Shown one piece after another: positions 17,368-28,434 of a DNA stretch of 64,000 nucleotides (its first letter is position 1; the number at the start of each line of letters is the position of its first letter). The notes under the pieces are model-generated. The model had not been told where the DNA came from and did no database searches. It saw only the letters and a program-made list of their open reading frames with translations. Source of the stretch: Oscillospiraceae bacterium (GTDB taxonomy: Bacteria; Bacillota; Clostridia; Oscillospirales; Acutalibacteraceae); the NCBI GenBank assembly GCA_022650485.1, contig JALCPP010000010.1, positions 23,990 to 87,989 on the forward strand. Reading direction: 5' to 3'. The position numbers and the translations under genes were made by a program.

Positions 17368-17994
17368 TCAGCATTTTTTCGGTTTGGTTCCCGCCAGAAT
17401 CATTGCCTGAACATCCGGCAAAATGCGGGGTTTCATACAGCGAACAGGGATAATCAACACCGTTCCCGCCGCATCAATCACAAGCAGATCCCTGATCTGC
17501 AAAAATTCGGCGGTTCCGTCCATTGGAATTTCCATCCGGCCCGGTTTGCGGTCAACTTCAATGCGGTCCGGATAAATCGCCATCCGGGTCGTGTGTCCAT
17601 CCGCAGCCGCATGTGCCCGCGCCCGATTTTTTCGGTAGGGATAACCCACCAAAAATGCGGCGAGCGCCGCAAAAAACACGGCGATAGAATAAAAAGAACT
17701 GCGGTATGTAACCAGTCCGGCAATCAAAAAGCCGGCCGCCAGACCCAGGGGAACGACAATCGCCAGAATCGATACGACTCGATTTCTATACAGCCGGCTG
17801 GAATATTTCAGGCATTCGTAAATTTCCTGTGCCGTAAGAACATAAGAAAGTTCAATTCCAGTCTGCTGTTCCTCATATTCCTCACTTTCATCCGGCACCA
17901 GTTTAGACTCCTGACACGCAGGGTGAGGAGGCTGCGGTTCTTCCGGTTCCGGAGGTTTTGAATTTTTAGCGTTTTTTGTTGATTTGCTGCTCAT
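17368..17994 (-). CDS. YcxB-like membrane protein (208 aa)
   Basis: The first 45 residues are polar and Pro/Glu-rich. A cytoplasmic segment TAQEIYECLKYSS precedes two adjacent membrane segments (about residues 75-97 and 102-117). A basic stretch and a C-terminal part (TRMAIYPDRIEVDRKPGRMEIPMDG, then RDLLVIDAAGTVLIIPVRCM) resemble the YcxB-like C-terminal domain, a small PH-like fold. Function unknown. It lies between gyrB and gyrA in the same direction, an insertion relative to the Bacillus order, with an AGAAGGAG ribosome site. Confidence 0.65.
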   Translation of the reverse strand: MSSKSTKNAKNSKPPEPEEPQPPHPACQESKLVPDESEEYEEQQTGIELSYVLTAQEIYECLKYSSRLYRNRVVSILAIVVPLGLAAGFLIAGLVTYRSSFYSIAVFFAALAAFLVGYPYRKNRARAHAAADGHTTRMAIYPDRIEVDRKPGRMEIPMDGTAEFLQIRDLLVIDAAGTVLIIPVRCMKPRILPDVQAMILAGTKPKKC

Positions 17995-18213
17995 CTTAAT
18001 AAACTCCTTCTGAACATTTCATAATCGGCATATCTGCCATCATCATACAGGAACCGTTATGGAAAATTTCATCGAATTCTGCGCCGTAAAGCGGAAACCC
18101 GCACACTGCGCAAAAGTTCTTTTTGCTGAGGGAATCAAATGTTGGACTTGCCGCAATCGAGAATCCGCGCCCGGTTCGACCCTGCTGTTTCTATCCCCGG
18201 CATGTGTGTAACA

Positions 18214-20235
<2,022 letters not shown>

Positions 20236-20532
20236 TTAAAGCGGCCCATATCGGACGGTATAGGGGACGAGAAGCCGGACCGCCGCCACGCCCAAAGCGG
20301 TTACCGACAAAAGAAACAGCAGATTCATGGCCGGAATGCTGATTAAAAAGAAATTCAATCCGACCAGAAGAACGGCGGAAATCAGATATAAAATCATTTT
20401 TCCCGCTCTGCCGTAAACACGGAAGGTCTTTCCGCAGTGGGGACATACCCCGTTGGTTCCATGGCGGGCCTTCCGGATTTCACGGTAAAAAAACCGTGCG
20501 CCGCAGTAAGGGCACAATGGCAGTTTCAGCAT
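20236..20532 (-). CDS. Small zinc-ribbon membrane protein (98 aa)
   Basis: An N-terminal zinc ribbon with CPYCG and CPHCG spaced by about 20 residues (residues 8-33) is followed by two adjacent hydrophobic segments (about residues 45-63 and 68-86). The Cys pattern matches the small clostridial CxxC-20-CxxC proteins. It lies ten bases from a second gene of the same build (20543-20941). Function unknown; possibly a metal-dependent membrane sensor or an assembly protein, but nothing in the sequence decides this. Confidence 0.7.
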   Translation of the reverse strand: MLKLPLCPYCGARFFYREIRKARHGTNGVCPHCGKTFRVYGRAGKMILYLISAVLLVGLNFFLISIPAMNLLFLLSVTALGVAAVRLLVPYTVRYGPL

Positions 20533-20542
20533 TGTTTTTCTC

Positions 20543-20941
20543 CTATCGGCGCCGGTGCGCGCCGCCCGTTTGTCTTCCGGTTCGGGAAGAATCCCGCCCG
20601 GACGGGCGCCTTGCGGCAGGGGACGGACGCCGGCGTGCGGCGGGCTTTTTCAGCCTGACTAAAAAAACGGACATCAGGTAAAACAGCAGGAACGGAAGCA
20701 AAACCAGCAGAATCAGCCAGATATCCAGCGGCAGAAGCTGAATGAACCCCAGTGTAAAAAAGATGCCGCTGACCAAAATGGCCAGAAACGCGAACAGAGA
20801 CAAAAGCCGGTCCAGCACAATATTTGAGATTCCGCCACACTTTGGGCAAAGATATTCTCCTCTGGTTTTCAGCGCCCAGGTGTTTGCCAATCCGACTTTT
20901 TCCCCGCAATGGGGGCAGCGCGGTTTCCGAAATTTCTTCAT
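20543..20941 (-). CDS. Zinc-ribbon membrane protein with a basic tail (132 aa)
   Basis: Two CxxC pairs (CPHCG near residue 9 and CPKCG near residue 33) form a zinc ribbon; two membrane segments follow (about residues 45-62 and 70-90). The last 35 residues are extremely rich in Arg, Pro and Ala. The ATG at 20941 has GAGGAG upstream and begins MKKFRKPRCPHCG; the in-frame upstream ATG at 20974 lies in the remB coding sequence. It appears related in plan to its downstream neighbour, so the pair may have arisen by duplication. Confidence 0.7.
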   Translation of the reverse strand: MKKFRKPRCPHCGEKVGLANTWALKTRGEYLCPKCGGISNIVLDRLLSLFAFLAILVSGIFFTLGFIQLLPLDIWLILLVLLPFLLFYLMSVFLVRLKKPAARRRPSPAARRPSGRDSSRTGRQTGGAHRRR

Positions 20942-20954
20942 GTGGACTCCTCGT

Positions 20955-21224
20955 CTAAAGATTTGAGATTTCATCGGTAAATCCGGTGCGTTTCAGCAGA
21001 GTGGAAGATGAAATCTGGGTAATATAAACCTTTGTTTCTTTTCCTTTTCCGCACAGGACAAAGGATTTCGGCATTTCCATCGAAACGTTCACAACACGCC
21101 CGGATTTTTGCGCGGCCGCCAGCGTGTCGCGCGTCGTCTGAGAAATTGTTGATGTTTCCAGGTCGAAAATTCCAATGATATCTTTCATCAGAACAACGGT
21201 ATCCTGACCTAAATGGAGGTACAT
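20955..21224 (-). CDS. remB: Extracellular matrix regulator RemB family (DUF370-like) protein (89 aa)
   Basis: A small protein downstream of recF, as in Bacillus subtilis (yaaB/remB). It starts MYLHLGQDTVVLMKDIIGIFDLE and ends with ISSSTLLKRTGF, both family features. RemB is linked to biofilm matrix control in Bacillus, probably as a DNA-binding protein related to RemA; its role here is unknown. The ATG at 21224 (AAAGGATG before it) is chosen over the ATG at 21245. Confidence 0.9.
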   Translation of the reverse strand: MYLHLGQDTVVLMKDIIGIFDLETSTISQTTRDTLAAAQKSGRVVNVSMEMPKSFVLCGKGKETKVYITQISSSTLLKRTGFTDEISNL

Positions 21225-21255
21225 AGCGCCATCCTTTCCGCGCAAAAAAATTGTT

Positions 21256-22341
21256 TCATAGCGGCTGCCGTGCGGACACTACTCCATGTTCCACATGAAA
21301 CAAAGCCCCGCTTTTCATCAGCCGGGCAGCGCCCGGGTCACAGCAGGTCAGAAAAACCTGAAATTCCGTCAGGTGGTTTAAAAGATAGTCCTGCCGCTGG
21401 TCATCCAGCTCGCTCATTACATCATCGAGAAATACAACCGGTTTTTCCCCGTTCATCTGGCAGAACAGTTCCGCTTCCGCCAGTTTCAGTGCCAGAACGG
21501 CACTGCGTTTCTGCCCCTGGGACGCATAAGCACGGGCATTGAACCCGTTTACGGAAATAACCACATCATCGCGGTGGGGGCCAACCCCTGTGTAACCGTT
21601 CAAAACATCTTCACGCCGGTGGTCGGAAAGTGCCTGACGCAGATTTTCCGCACTGTTGAGGTAAGCAAACGACAGTGTTTCCTTGTTTGAGCTGATTCCG
21701 GAATAAAATCGTGCCGCCGGTTCTGAAAGTGCGGAAAGATATGCGGTTCTCTGCCGGGTAATGCGTTCCCCGAACTGGCAGAGGCGTTCATCCCAAATGG
21801 AGAGCGTATCCAGCAGCTCCGCGTGATGCGGAATATCTTTGAGCAGTGCGTTTCGCTGAAACAGCGTTCGGTTGTACCCGGTCTGAAGCGCCGCGTAACC
21901 CGGCTTGATCTGACAGAGCGCGGAATCGATAAAATCCCGGCGCAGGGCAGGCCCGCCGCGGATGAGGGAAAGATGCTCCGGTGAAAAAACGACGGCACAG
22001 AATTTTCCAATCAGCGCAGAGCATGCTTTTTTGGGAACACCATTGATCTGTGCGGAACGGCGGCCGTCCGCCACGGTAATCTGTGCGGTCTGATTGCGCC
22101 CTTCGCTGAAAAACTTCAGATTCAGCTTTGCGGAATGTTCCCCCCGGTAGACCAGTTCCGCGTCTTTTGCCCCGCGGAACGAGCGTTCCCCGGTAAAAAG
22201 CCACATCGCTTCCAGAAGATTGGTCTTTCCCTGCGCGTTTTGACCATGAATCACATTGACTTCCTCACAGGGTTCTAACGTTCCGGTGCTGAGATTGCGG
22301 AAATTTTCCCACGACAGCTGACGAACATTCAAGAAGCACAC
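21256..22341 (-). CDS. recF: DNA replication and repair protein RecF (361 aa)
   Basis: SMC-like ATPase that loads RecA at gaps. Walker A is [14 protein letters not shown] (about residues 34-47), the signature is [17 protein letters not shown] and Walker B is [14 protein letters not shown]. The start is uncertain: a GTG at 22341 or a TTG at 22332; the TTG overlaps the stop of the S4 gene (TTGA) and has GAGGTG eight bases upstream, so it may be the true one. The C-terminal coding sequence contains a parS-like site (21287-21302). Confidence 0.95.
   Translation of the reverse strand: MCFLNVRQLSWENFRNLSTGTLEPCEEVNVIHGQNAQGKTNLLEAMWLFTGERSFRGAKDAELVYRGEHSAKLNLKFFSEGRNQTAQITVADGRRSAQINGVPKKACSALIGKFCAVVFSPEHLSLIRGGPALRRDFIDSALCQIKPGYAALQTGYNRTLFQRNALLKDIPHHAELLDTLSIWDERLCQFGERITRQRTAYLSALSEPAARFYSGISSNKETLSFAYLNSAENLRQALSDHRREDVLNGYTGVGPHRDDVVISVNGFNARAYASQGQKRSAVLALKLAEAELFCQMNGEKPVVFLDDVMSELDDQRQDYLLNHLTEFQVFLTCCDPGAARLMKSGALFHVEHGVVSARQPL
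21287..21302. other. parS: parS-like centromere site 1 (inside recF)
   Basis: TGTTCCACATGAAACA differs from the Bacillus parS consensus TGTTNCACGTGAAACA at one position (centre CACATG instead of CACGTG). The same core occurs at 31990 and 34561. Confidence 0.8.
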
Positions 22342-22547
22342 ACCTCATAAACTGTCTGCCCGAATTGGGCGCGGTCCCCGTTCCTCATTTTTTTGCCGCG
22401 CATGGTACAGATTTCTCCGTTCACCAAAACCCGGCTGTTTTGAATCGCATATTTTGCCTGTCCGCCGGTTTCGAAAGCTCCGGCAAGCTTTAAAAGAGCG
22501 TCCAAACGGATAAATTCCGTCTTTATGGTGATTTTTTCTTCTTTCAT
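22329..22547 (-). CDS. yaaA: S4 domain RNA-binding protein YaaA (72 aa)
   Basis: Small protein with one S4 RNA-binding domain: [22 protein letters not shown] near residue 10 and [22 protein letters not shown] after it. It sits between dnaN and recF exactly as yaaA does in Bacillus; in that genus it is tied to ribosome assembly. Five bases after dnaN and overlapping the start of recF, so part of the dnaA-dnaN operon. Confidence 0.93.
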   Translation of the reverse strand: MKEEKITIKTEFIRLDALLKLAGAFETGGQAKYAIQNSRVLVNGEICTMRGKKMRNGDRAQFGQTVYEVCAS

Positions 22548-22552
22548 TTCAC

Positions 22553-23659
22553 TCAGCCTTCACTTTTCAGGCGAACCGGCAGTACCAGGAACAGGAAAGA
22601 GCTGCCTTCGCAGGGGAGAATTCTCATCGGGCTTAACGGTCCGTTCAGTTGAATCCGAACCTCATCGCACTCCGTATTGCGCAGCGCATCGAGCAAAAAG
22701 CGGTTGTTAAATCCCATTTCCAGCGAATCGCCTTCCATCTGTGCAGCCAGTTTATCATGTGCGCGGCCGATTGCCGTAGAGCAGGAAACACGGATTTCGC
22801 CATCTTCAAACACACAGCGAACCGGGCTTTTCAGCCGGTCGGTAATGAGAAGGGAAACACGTTCCACGCTGCTGATTAAGTTATGAACCGAAACTTTCAG
22901 GCTGGTAGAACATTCGTTTGGAACGGCGGCGCGGTAGTCTAGAAATTCACCTTCCAGCAGACGGGAAATGACTGTGTAGTTTTGAATACTGAACAGAATA
23001 TGGCGTCTGCCGATCTGCAATTCCACTTCGCTGTCGTCATCGCCAATCAGTTTTAAGACTTCCGCCAGCGTTTTGCCCGGAACGACAAACGTGGTGTTCC
23101 GTTCACACGCGAGCGGCTCTTCGCGGATTGCAAGCCGGTAGCCGTCGACGGAAACCAGACGAAGGTGGTCCGGTTCCAGTTCGAACAGGGTCCCGGTATG
23201 GATGGGTTTTGCGTCGTTGTCCGCAACGGCGAACAGGGTTTGGTGAATCATGCTGTGCAGAATTCCGCTTGGAATTTTCAGGGAAGTTTCGCTGCCGACG
23301 GACGGAAGTTCCGGGTATTCCTGCGCGGGAATTCCCACAATGGAATATTTTGCTTCTCCGCTTTCGATCGTTGTGATTTGTTTTTCGTCCGTCGTAATGG
23401 TTACGTCCGCGGCCGGAAGGCGGCGGACAATGTCACCAAACAGTCTGGCACTCAGTACAATACTGCCCTTTTCTGCAACGGTGCATGCAAGGTCGGTTGT
23501 AATGCCAAGCTCCAGATCATATCCGCAAAGCTGTACGGAGCTGTCGCCTGCCCGGATGAGGATTCCTTCCAGAGCGGGAATGGAGGATTTGGTAGAGACC
23601 GCTTTTTGGATATTCAACACGGCTTCATTCAATTTTTGCTTATCGCAGGTAATTTTCAT
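22553..23659 (-). CDS. dnaN: DNA polymerase III beta clamp (368 aa)
   Basis: Sliding clamp that tethers DNA polymerase to DNA. It starts [22 protein letters not shown] and shows the three-domain plan, with [12 protein letters not shown] in the middle and the C-terminal PMRI...LVLPVRL. I chose the ATG at 23659 because the frame upstream to 23809 gives 50 residues not seen in DnaN and includes an AT-rich stretch; this yields a normal clamp length. The next gene upstream is dnaA, 306 bases away across the origin candidate. Confidence 0.96.
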   Translation of the reverse strand: MKITCDKQKLNEAVLNIQKAVSTKSSIPALEGILIRAGDSSVQLCGYDLELGITTDLACTVAEKGSIVLSARLFGDIVRRLPAADVTITTDEKQITTIESGEAKYSIVGIPAQEYPELPSVGSETSLKIPSGILHSMIHQTLFAVADNDAKPIHTGTLFELEPDHLRLVSVDGYRLAIREEPLACERNTTFVVPGKTLAEVLKLIGDDDSEVELQIGRRHILFSIQNYTVISRLLEGEFLDYRAAVPNECSTSLKVSVHNLISSVERVSLLITDRLKSPVRCVFEDGEIRVSCSTAIGRAHDKLAAQMEGDSLEMGFNNRFLLDALRNTECDEVRIQLNGPLSPMRILPCEGSSFLFLVLPVRLKSEG

Positions 23660-23965
23660 GTTCTCACGGCTCATTTCCTTATATGAATGGATAGAAATGG
23701 ATTTTTTCAGTAATAGGAGTAGTATGCGCTGAAAAGTTGAAATTATTGGAAAACCCTGATGAACACTGGATTTTCCGGCTTCTTTTTTTCCCAGTTGTAA
23801 TGTTTGCAAATTGTTAACAATCTGTATTTTTTTGAAGATTTTAACATGTTGTTGAAAACTCTGTGGGAAATGTTGAAAAGAAGTTTAAAATTTGGGGGAA
23901 TACCGGAAAATGAATTTTTATGGTTTTCCCCGGAATTGTGGAATGTTGAAATAGTTTTACGCGTT
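23660..23965. other. oriC: Candidate origin region oriC part 1 (dnaA-dnaN gap)
   Basis: AT-rich gap between dnaA and dnaN. It holds TTTTCAACA twice on the - strand (23850-23858 and 23871-23879), with TTTCCCACA between them, and related TTTCAACAT and ATTCCACAA strings near 23944. No exact TTATCCACA box is seen. The site, the gene order and the divergence of genes support it as part of a bipartite origin; the exact unwinding site is not defined. Confidence 0.7.
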
Positions 23966-25279
23966 TCAGCGGTCGCGGATATTTTTGATAATGTCTTCCG
24001 CGGTGGCTTTTGTTTTGGCGTTGCGTGCAATGTTTTTTTCGACCTGCTGAATGGCATAGACCACGGTGGAGTGATCGCGTCCGCCGAATTCTTTCCCGAT
24101 GGATGTCATCGGCATCTGTGTAATTTCTCTTACCACATACATGGCCATCTGCCGCGCGCTGGAAATATTGGCGCTGCGTTTCGGGGACCGGATGGCTTCT
24201 CCGGTTGTTCCGAACGTCCGCGCGACTTCATCGATGATTTTTTCGACGGTCATCGGTGTGGGCTGGTCGTTATTAATAATGTCGCTGATCGCCGATTGTG
24301 CCGTTTGGATGTTCATGGCTTCTCCGCTTAAAAGGGAGTAGGCTTTCATTTTCTTTACGGCGCCTTCCAGCTGGCGGATGTTGTTTTTCAGTCGGTTTGC
24401 GATGTATTCGACGACATTGTCGGGCAGGTCGATTTTAACGAGCTCCGCTTTTCTTTTAATAATAGCGATGCGCGTTTCAAAATCCGGCGGCTGAATGTCG
24501 GCGGTTAAGCCCCATTCAAATCGGGTCAAAAGGCGTTCTTCCAGTGTGGCAATATCTTTTGGGGGGCGGTCGGAAGTCAGAACAATCTGCTTTTTTGCCT
24601 CGTAAAGGGTATTGAAGGTGTGGAAGAATTCTTCCTGAGTGGAGTCTTTGCCCGCAATAAATTGAATATCGTCTACGAGAAGCACGTCCGCTTTCCGGTA
24701 ACGCTGATGAAATTCGCCGGTTGTCCCGCGGCGAATGGCTTCAATCAGTTCGTTTGTAAATTCGTCCCCTTTAATATAGACGATTTTCATGGCCGGATTG
24801 GTGTTTCCGATTTCGTTGCGGATCGCATACAGCAGATGCGTTTTCCCTAAACCTGAATTTCCGTAGATGAACAGGGGATTGTAGAGGCTGGCCGGCTTGC
24901 TCGCCACCGCCATGGAAGCGGCGTGCGCGAATTTATTTGACGGCCCAACAATATAGGTGTCAAACGTAAATTCGTAGTTGTCGTCATTTTCGGCCGGTGT
25001 TTCTTTTTTCGCTTCGTTTCCCAGTTCCCCGGGGATGCAGACGCGAATTTGAATTTCACGGCTGAAAATTTGCCGGAATGCTTCTTCCAGAATTGCGTTA
25101 TAATAATGAAGGATTGTTTGGCGGTGCAGTTCGTTCGGCACTTTTAAAACCGCGATTCCGTCGGTAAAATCCAGCGTAACCGGTTCAATCCTGCTGATCC
25201 AGGTGGAAAATGCAATTTCCGTTATTTTGTTTTTGCAGTACTCGCAGACGAGGTTCCAGACCTCGGTGAACGATTCCAT
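23966..25279 (-). CDS. dnaA: Chromosomal replication initiator DnaA (437 aa)
   Basis: AAA+ initiator that melts oriC. Domain I starts [17 protein letters not shown]; domain III has Walker [13 protein letters not shown] and Walker [10 protein letters not shown]; domain IV has the DNA-binding signature [19 protein letters not shown]. Most DnaA proteins read DHTT here, so the DHST is a small change at a residue that touches the box. The start is not certain: I take the ATG at 25279 because it matches the usual DnaA N-terminus and GAGGT stands before it; an in-frame ATG at 25321 has no ribosome site and would add 14 residues. Confidence 0.96.
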   Translation of the reverse strand: MESFTEVWNLVCEYCKNKITEIAFSTWISRIEPVTLDFTDGIAVLKVPNELHRQTILHYYNAILEEAFRQIFSREIQIRVCIPGELGNEAKKETPAENDDNYEFTFDTYIVGPSNKFAHAASMAVASKPASLYNPLFIYGNSGLGKTHLLYAIRNEIGNTNPAMKIVYIKGDEFTNELIEAIRRGTTGEFHQRYRKADVLLVDDIQFIAGKDSTQEEFFHTFNTLYEAKKQIVLTSDRPPKDIATLEERLLTRFEWGLTADIQPPDFETRIAIIKRKAELVKIDLPDNVVEYIANRLKNNIRQLEGAVKKMKAYSLLSGEAMNIQTAQSAISDIINNDQPTPMTVEKIIDEVARTFGTTGEAIRSPKRSANISSARQMAMYVVREITQMPMTSIGKEFGGRDHSTVVYAIQQVEKNIARNAKTKATAEDIIKNIRDR

Positions 25280-25349
25280 CTTATTGCAGTACCTCATTTT
25301 CATTCTTTTCCCGTTTTCCATGATCGTATTTTGTCAACGGGTATTATTA

Positions 25350-25355
25350 ATTATA
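25350..25355 (-). promoter_or_regulatory. Probable -10 box of the dnaA promoter
   Basis: TATAAT on the - strand, preceded by TGCTAC. A TTGAAA is 20 bases upstream, longer than ideal, so the -35 is doubtful. Transcription would start near 25343. Confidence 0.5.
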
Positions 25356-25549
25356 GTAGCACAAGTTTTTGTTTTTTTCAAATTCAGATTTCGCCCGAAT
25401 CAGGGCTTTTTCTTCGAATTCTCAATAAAATTTTAAATTTCCGTTTTTTTTGCTTTTCATATTGGGAAACTTGTGGTATATTTAACCCTATAGGACCATT
25501 TGTTATCAATTCCCGCACTGCTGCCGTGCTTTCCGCTCGGTGCGTATGG

Positions 25550-25579
25550 TTGACAGGCTGCGGACAGATAAGATATAAT
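25550..25579 (+). promoter_or_regulatory. Sigma-A promoter of rpmH
   Basis: TTGACA (25550-25555), 18 bases, TATAAT (25574-25579), both perfect hexamers, ending 42 bases before the rpmH ATG. Confidence 0.9.
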
Positions 25580-25621
25580 ATTTTTCAAAGGGTCTTTTTT
25601 GAGTCGAAGGGGGGTTTTTTC

Positions 25622-25756
25622 ATGCTTAGAACTTATCAGCCGAAAAAGCTGCACAGAAAAAAGGAACATGGTTTCCGCAAGCGCATGTCCACGTCGAATG
25701 GACGGAAGGTTCTTTCCCGCCGCAGGGCAAAGGGCAGAGCCAAACTGAGTTACTAA
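25622..25756 (+). CDS. rpmH: 50S ribosomal protein L34 (44 aa)
   Basis: The smallest ribosomal protein: [20 protein letters not shown] at the start and [12 protein letters not shown] at the end are the standard sequence. A GGGGGG ribosome site lies seven bases before the ATG. It is first in the rpmH-rnpA-yidD-yidC-jag unit, transcribed away from the origin. Confidence 0.98.
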   Translation: MLRTYQPKKLHRKKEHGFRKRMSTSNGRKVLSRRRAKGRAKLSY

Positions 25757-25818
25757 TGACTGGACGGACAGGCCCGGAACACGGCTTTTATGCCGCGGCG
25801 TGTTTCCCGTCGGGAGAG

Positions 25819-25843
25819 GGCCACTCATTGTGGCCTTTCTTTA
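25819..25843 (+). terminator. Hairpin between rpmH and rnpA (possible attenuator)
   Basis: GGCCAC-TCATT-GTGGCC followed by TTTCTTT. It lies in the 128-base gap between rpmH and rnpA and could reduce read-through so that L34 is made in far greater amounts than the RNase P protein. Confidence 0.6.
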
Positions 25844-25884
25844 ATTCCTAAATAAAGAAAAGCTGGTATGTTACGGGTTACAAT

Positions 25885-26220
25885 ATGAAAGAATATGTTT
25901 CGATCAATCATAACAGGGATTTTCAAAGGACTTATTCCAGGGGAAAGTCTTTTGTCAGCCCGGTGCTGGTTACCTATGTGAGGAAAAACCGGAGAAGAGA
26001 CTTGCGCATGGGGATTACAACGAGCAAAAAAACCGGAAATGCGGTGCACAGAAACCGGTCCCGCAGAGTGATCCGAGAGGCATTTCGGAATCTTCCGGCA
26101 GAAGTTCGAACGGGCGTTGACTTAATTTTTGTCGCAAGGGCAAAAACATCGGCGGTGAAAAGCACTGATTTGTGCCGCGTGATGGAGCGGCATCTGAAAA
26201 ATGCGGGAGTGCTCAAATGA
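25885..26220 (+). CDS. rnpA: Ribonuclease P protein component (111 aa)
   Basis: Protein cofactor of RNase P, which trims the 5' ends of tRNA precursors. The motif [17 protein letters not shown] (about residues 50-66) is the RNA-binding RNR signature of the family and [16 protein letters not shown] follows. The ribosome site is poor. Its stop overlaps the start of yidD (ATGA). Confidence 0.96.
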   Translation: MKEYVSINHNRDFQRTYSRGKSFVSPVLVTYVRKNRRRDLRMGITTSKKTGNAVHRNRSRRVIREAFRNLPAEVRTGVDLIFVARAKTSAVKSTDLCRVMERHLKNAGVLK

Positions 26221-26447
26221 AACAAGTCCTGCTTTTCCTGATTCGGTTTTATCAGAAAGGCATATCGCCTTATAAAAAGCCGTGCTGTAAATATTATCCA
26301 ACCTGTTCCAATTACGCGGTTGAGGCAATCAAGCGGTTCGGCGCTTTTAAGGGTTTTTTCCTCGCGCTGTACCGCGTTTTGCGTTGCAACCCCTTTTCCC
26401 GCGGGGGATATGACCCGGTGCCGGAAAAGAAACCCCGAAAAATCTGA
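26217..26447 (+). CDS. yidD: Membrane protein insertion efficiency factor YidD (76 aa)
   Basis: Short amphipathic protein with [34 protein letters not shown]: the Cys-rich YPTCSNYA motif is diagnostic. It helps YidC insert membrane proteins. I chose the ATG at 26217, which overlaps the rnpA stop, and not the upstream ATG at 26172 inside rnpA. Confidence 0.95.
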   Translation: MKQVLLFLIRFYQKGISPYKKPCCKYYPTCSNYAVEAIKRFGAFKGFFLALYRVLRCNPFSRGGYDPVPEKKPRKI

Positions 26448-26539
26448 TCGGGGCACGGGTTTTCCGCATGTTTTACGCCGGATTTCTGGTTCCGGCGACC
26501 ATCCGGCGTTTTTTGGCCGGACAGAGGAGAATATTCTGT

Positions 26540-27544
26540 ATGTACGATTTCTTTAATTTCTTCGGCAGCGCTCTTGGTTACCTGCTTTGGTTTTTTTACG
26601 GGCTGGTGAAAAACTACGGGGTTGCGATCCTTCTGTTTACCGTTGTCACAAAGATTATTCTGTTTCCTTTTTCAATCAAACAGCAGATCTCGATGGCGGC
26701 GAACAGCAAAATAGCAGTCAAGCAGAAAGAACTGCAGAAAAAATATGCAAAAAACAGGGAAAAGCTTCAGATAGAAACACAGAAGCTGTATGAAAAAGAG
26801 GGCGTGAATCCGGCCAGCGGATGCCTGACCATGGTGGTTCCCCTTTTAATCATGATGGGTCTGTATTATACGGTGCTTTACCCGTTGATCAACACACTTC
26901 ATATTTCCGGAACTGCGGCGAATTCCGCCGCGGAAATGCTCAAGCTGATTCCGGGCATCGGGCAGACACTGGATACCCGTTACGCGCAGATTGAAATTGT
27001 AAAGCAATTTTCGGATTTAAAACCGTATCTGACGATGTTCAGCGGGGACGAGCTCTCAAAAATAGAGTCTTTCAGCCATGGATTTAGCTTTTTGGGGCTC
27101 AATTTACTGGATACGCCGTGCGATCCTTCCAATATTTTTGGAACGCTGTTCCGTTCCAATCTTTGGGTCATTCCGGTTTTGTGCCTGGTATCATCCGTCA
27201 TTACGCAGTTTTTTACCATGAAGCTTCAGCCCGGTATGCAGCAGCAACAGCAGGGCTGCATGAAATATATGTTCTATTTTTTCCCGTTGATTACGGCGTG
27301 GATTGCCTGCACGATGCCGGCCGCAGTCGGATTTTACTGGATTATATCCACGATTACGGGATTTTTACAGACGATTATTTTGAATATCTGGTACAGCCCG
27401 GCCGACCTTGGGGCAAAAGCGGAAGCAAGGCGTATTGCCCTGCGTGAACAGGAAGAAGCAAAAATGGAACCTGTCGCAGCGACGGCGGGAAATTCTGACA
27501 ACGGAAAAGAACGGCAGGCAAAGGCCGGCAGCCGCAAAAATTAA
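26540..27544 (+). CDS. yidC: Membrane protein insertase YidC/SpoIIIJ (334 aa)
   Basis: Insertase for membrane proteins, of the Gram-positive type without the large periplasmic domain. A hydrophobic start is followed by the first core segment (YGVAILLFTVVTKIILFPFS), a positively charged hairpin loop (NSKIAVKQKELQKKYAKNREKLQ), and later membrane segments near residues 108, 215 and 255-290. The C-terminal tail is basic and rich in Lys and Ala. The ATG at 26540 has GAGGAG upstream; the upstream frame from 26468 overlaps the end of yidD sequence and is rejected. Confidence 0.94.
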   Translation: MYDFFNFFGSALGYLLWFFYGLVKNYGVAILLFTVVTKIILFPFSIKQQISMAANSKIAVKQKELQKKYAKNREKLQIETQKLYEKEGVNPASGCLTMVVPLLIMMGLYYTVLYPLINTLHISGTAANSAAEMLKLIPGIGQTLDTRYAQIEIVKQFSDLKPYLTMFSGDELSKIESFSHGFSFLGLNLLDTPCDPSNIFGTLFRSNLWVIPVLCLVSSVITQFFTMKLQPGMQQQQQGCMKYMFYFFPLITAWIACTMPAAVGFYWIISTITGFLQTIILNIWYSPADLGAKAEARRIALREQEEAKMEPVAATAGNSDNGKERQAKAGSRKN

Positions 27545-27584
27545 ACGCTGAAACAGGGGTCCGATTTCTGGGAGGGATTACCGT

Positions 27585-28376
27585 ATGAAAGAAGCGATTG
27601 GAACCGGCGAGACCGTTGAAATTGCAAGGGAAGCTGCATGCAGGCAGCTGGGCGTGGAATCCTATGAGACGGAGTTTGAAATCCTTGAAATGCCGACGAA
27701 AAAGACCTTTGGCCTGTTCGGCGGAAATCCGGCGAAAGTTCGGGTCTATCTGGAAGATGACCCGGCTCAGCTTGCCGCGGATTACTTGCAGAATGTTTTG
27801 ACTCATATGGGATTGGATCATATAGAAACTGATATTAAACGCGACGAAAACGGAGCGGTAATTTCTTTAGACGGCGGCGATATCGGTTATGTAATCGGCC
27901 ACCGCGGGGAAACGCTGGACGCACTTCAGTATCTGGCCGGATTAGTGGCAAATCACGCCGGCAGCGCATATTACCGCATCAACCTTGACATTGGAAATTA
28001 CAGAAGCAAGCGGAAACAGACTCTGGAAAATCTGGGCCGCAAGATGGCGGAAAAATCTTTGCGCACCGGGCGGAATATGTCTTTGGAACCGATGAATCCT
28101 TACGAGCGGAGAATTATTCATACGGCGGTGCAGACCGTTGAAGGCGCGAAATCCTGGTCGGAAGGAGAAAGCGTTGCCCGCCATGTGGTAATCGGCCCGA
28201 TTGCCGGGGAACGGTCCTCTTCCCGCCGGGGCGGATTTAATAAGCGCCGGGGCGGAAAACCGAATAAACCACCGTACAGGCAGGAATCAAGAAAAGCACC
28301 GAATCGGGAAGAACGCCGTGTTCCGGTTCAGCGAGCCGCGGTTGGTTTATACGGAAAAGTAGAACCGAAAAAGTAA
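27585..28376 (+). CDS. jag: Jag/KhpB RNA-binding protein (263 aa)
   Basis: Jag-N domain (ARE...FEILEMPTKKTFGLFGGNPAKVRV, residues 1-55), a KH domain with the GHRGETLDALQYL loop (about residues 105-120) and an R3H domain (NPYERRIIHTAVQ...GESVARHVVI). It is a probable RNA chaperone that acts with KhpA in cell division and envelope control. The last 60 residues are an extended basic Arg/Gly/Lys/Pro tail, longer than usual, that may bind RNA. Encoded directly after yidC. Confidence 0.93.
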   Translation: MKEAIGTGETVEIAREAACRQLGVESYETEFEILEMPTKKTFGLFGGNPAKVRVYLEDDPAQLAADYLQNVLTHMGLDHIETDIKRDENGAVISLDGGDIGYVIGHRGETLDALQYLAGLVANHAGSAYYRINLDIGNYRSKRKQTLENLGRKMAEKSLRTGRNMSLEPMNPYERRIIHTAVQTVEGAKSWSEGESVARHVVIGPIAGERSSSRRGGFNKRRGGKPNKPPYRQESRKAPNREERRVPVQRAAVGLYGKVEPKK

Positions 28377-28434
28377 ACAGCAGATATGAGGGGGCGGTTC
28401 TTTCAGAATTGTCCTCTTTTTTTGAGGGATTTTT

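Larger units (their letters stand above)
25322..25621. other. oriC: Candidate origin region part 2 (dnaA-rpmH gap) with divergent promoters
   Basis: An AT-rich gap of 300 bases between dnaA and rpmH, the place of the upstream box cluster in Bacillus. No exact TTATCCACA or TTTTCAACA is seen; the strings TTGTGGTAT (25471) and TTATCAATT (25504) are only weakly box-like. It carries the dnaA -10 box and the rpmH promoter (separate entries). Confidence 0.5.

Noticed and set aside
18140..18200. tRNA-like string with GGTTCGACCC
   Set aside because: No acceptor stem or anticodon arm can be drawn around it.
25331..25621. N-terminal extension of the rpmH frame
   Set aside because: It would pass through the promoter and ribosome site of rpmH; L34 has a fixed length near 44 residues.
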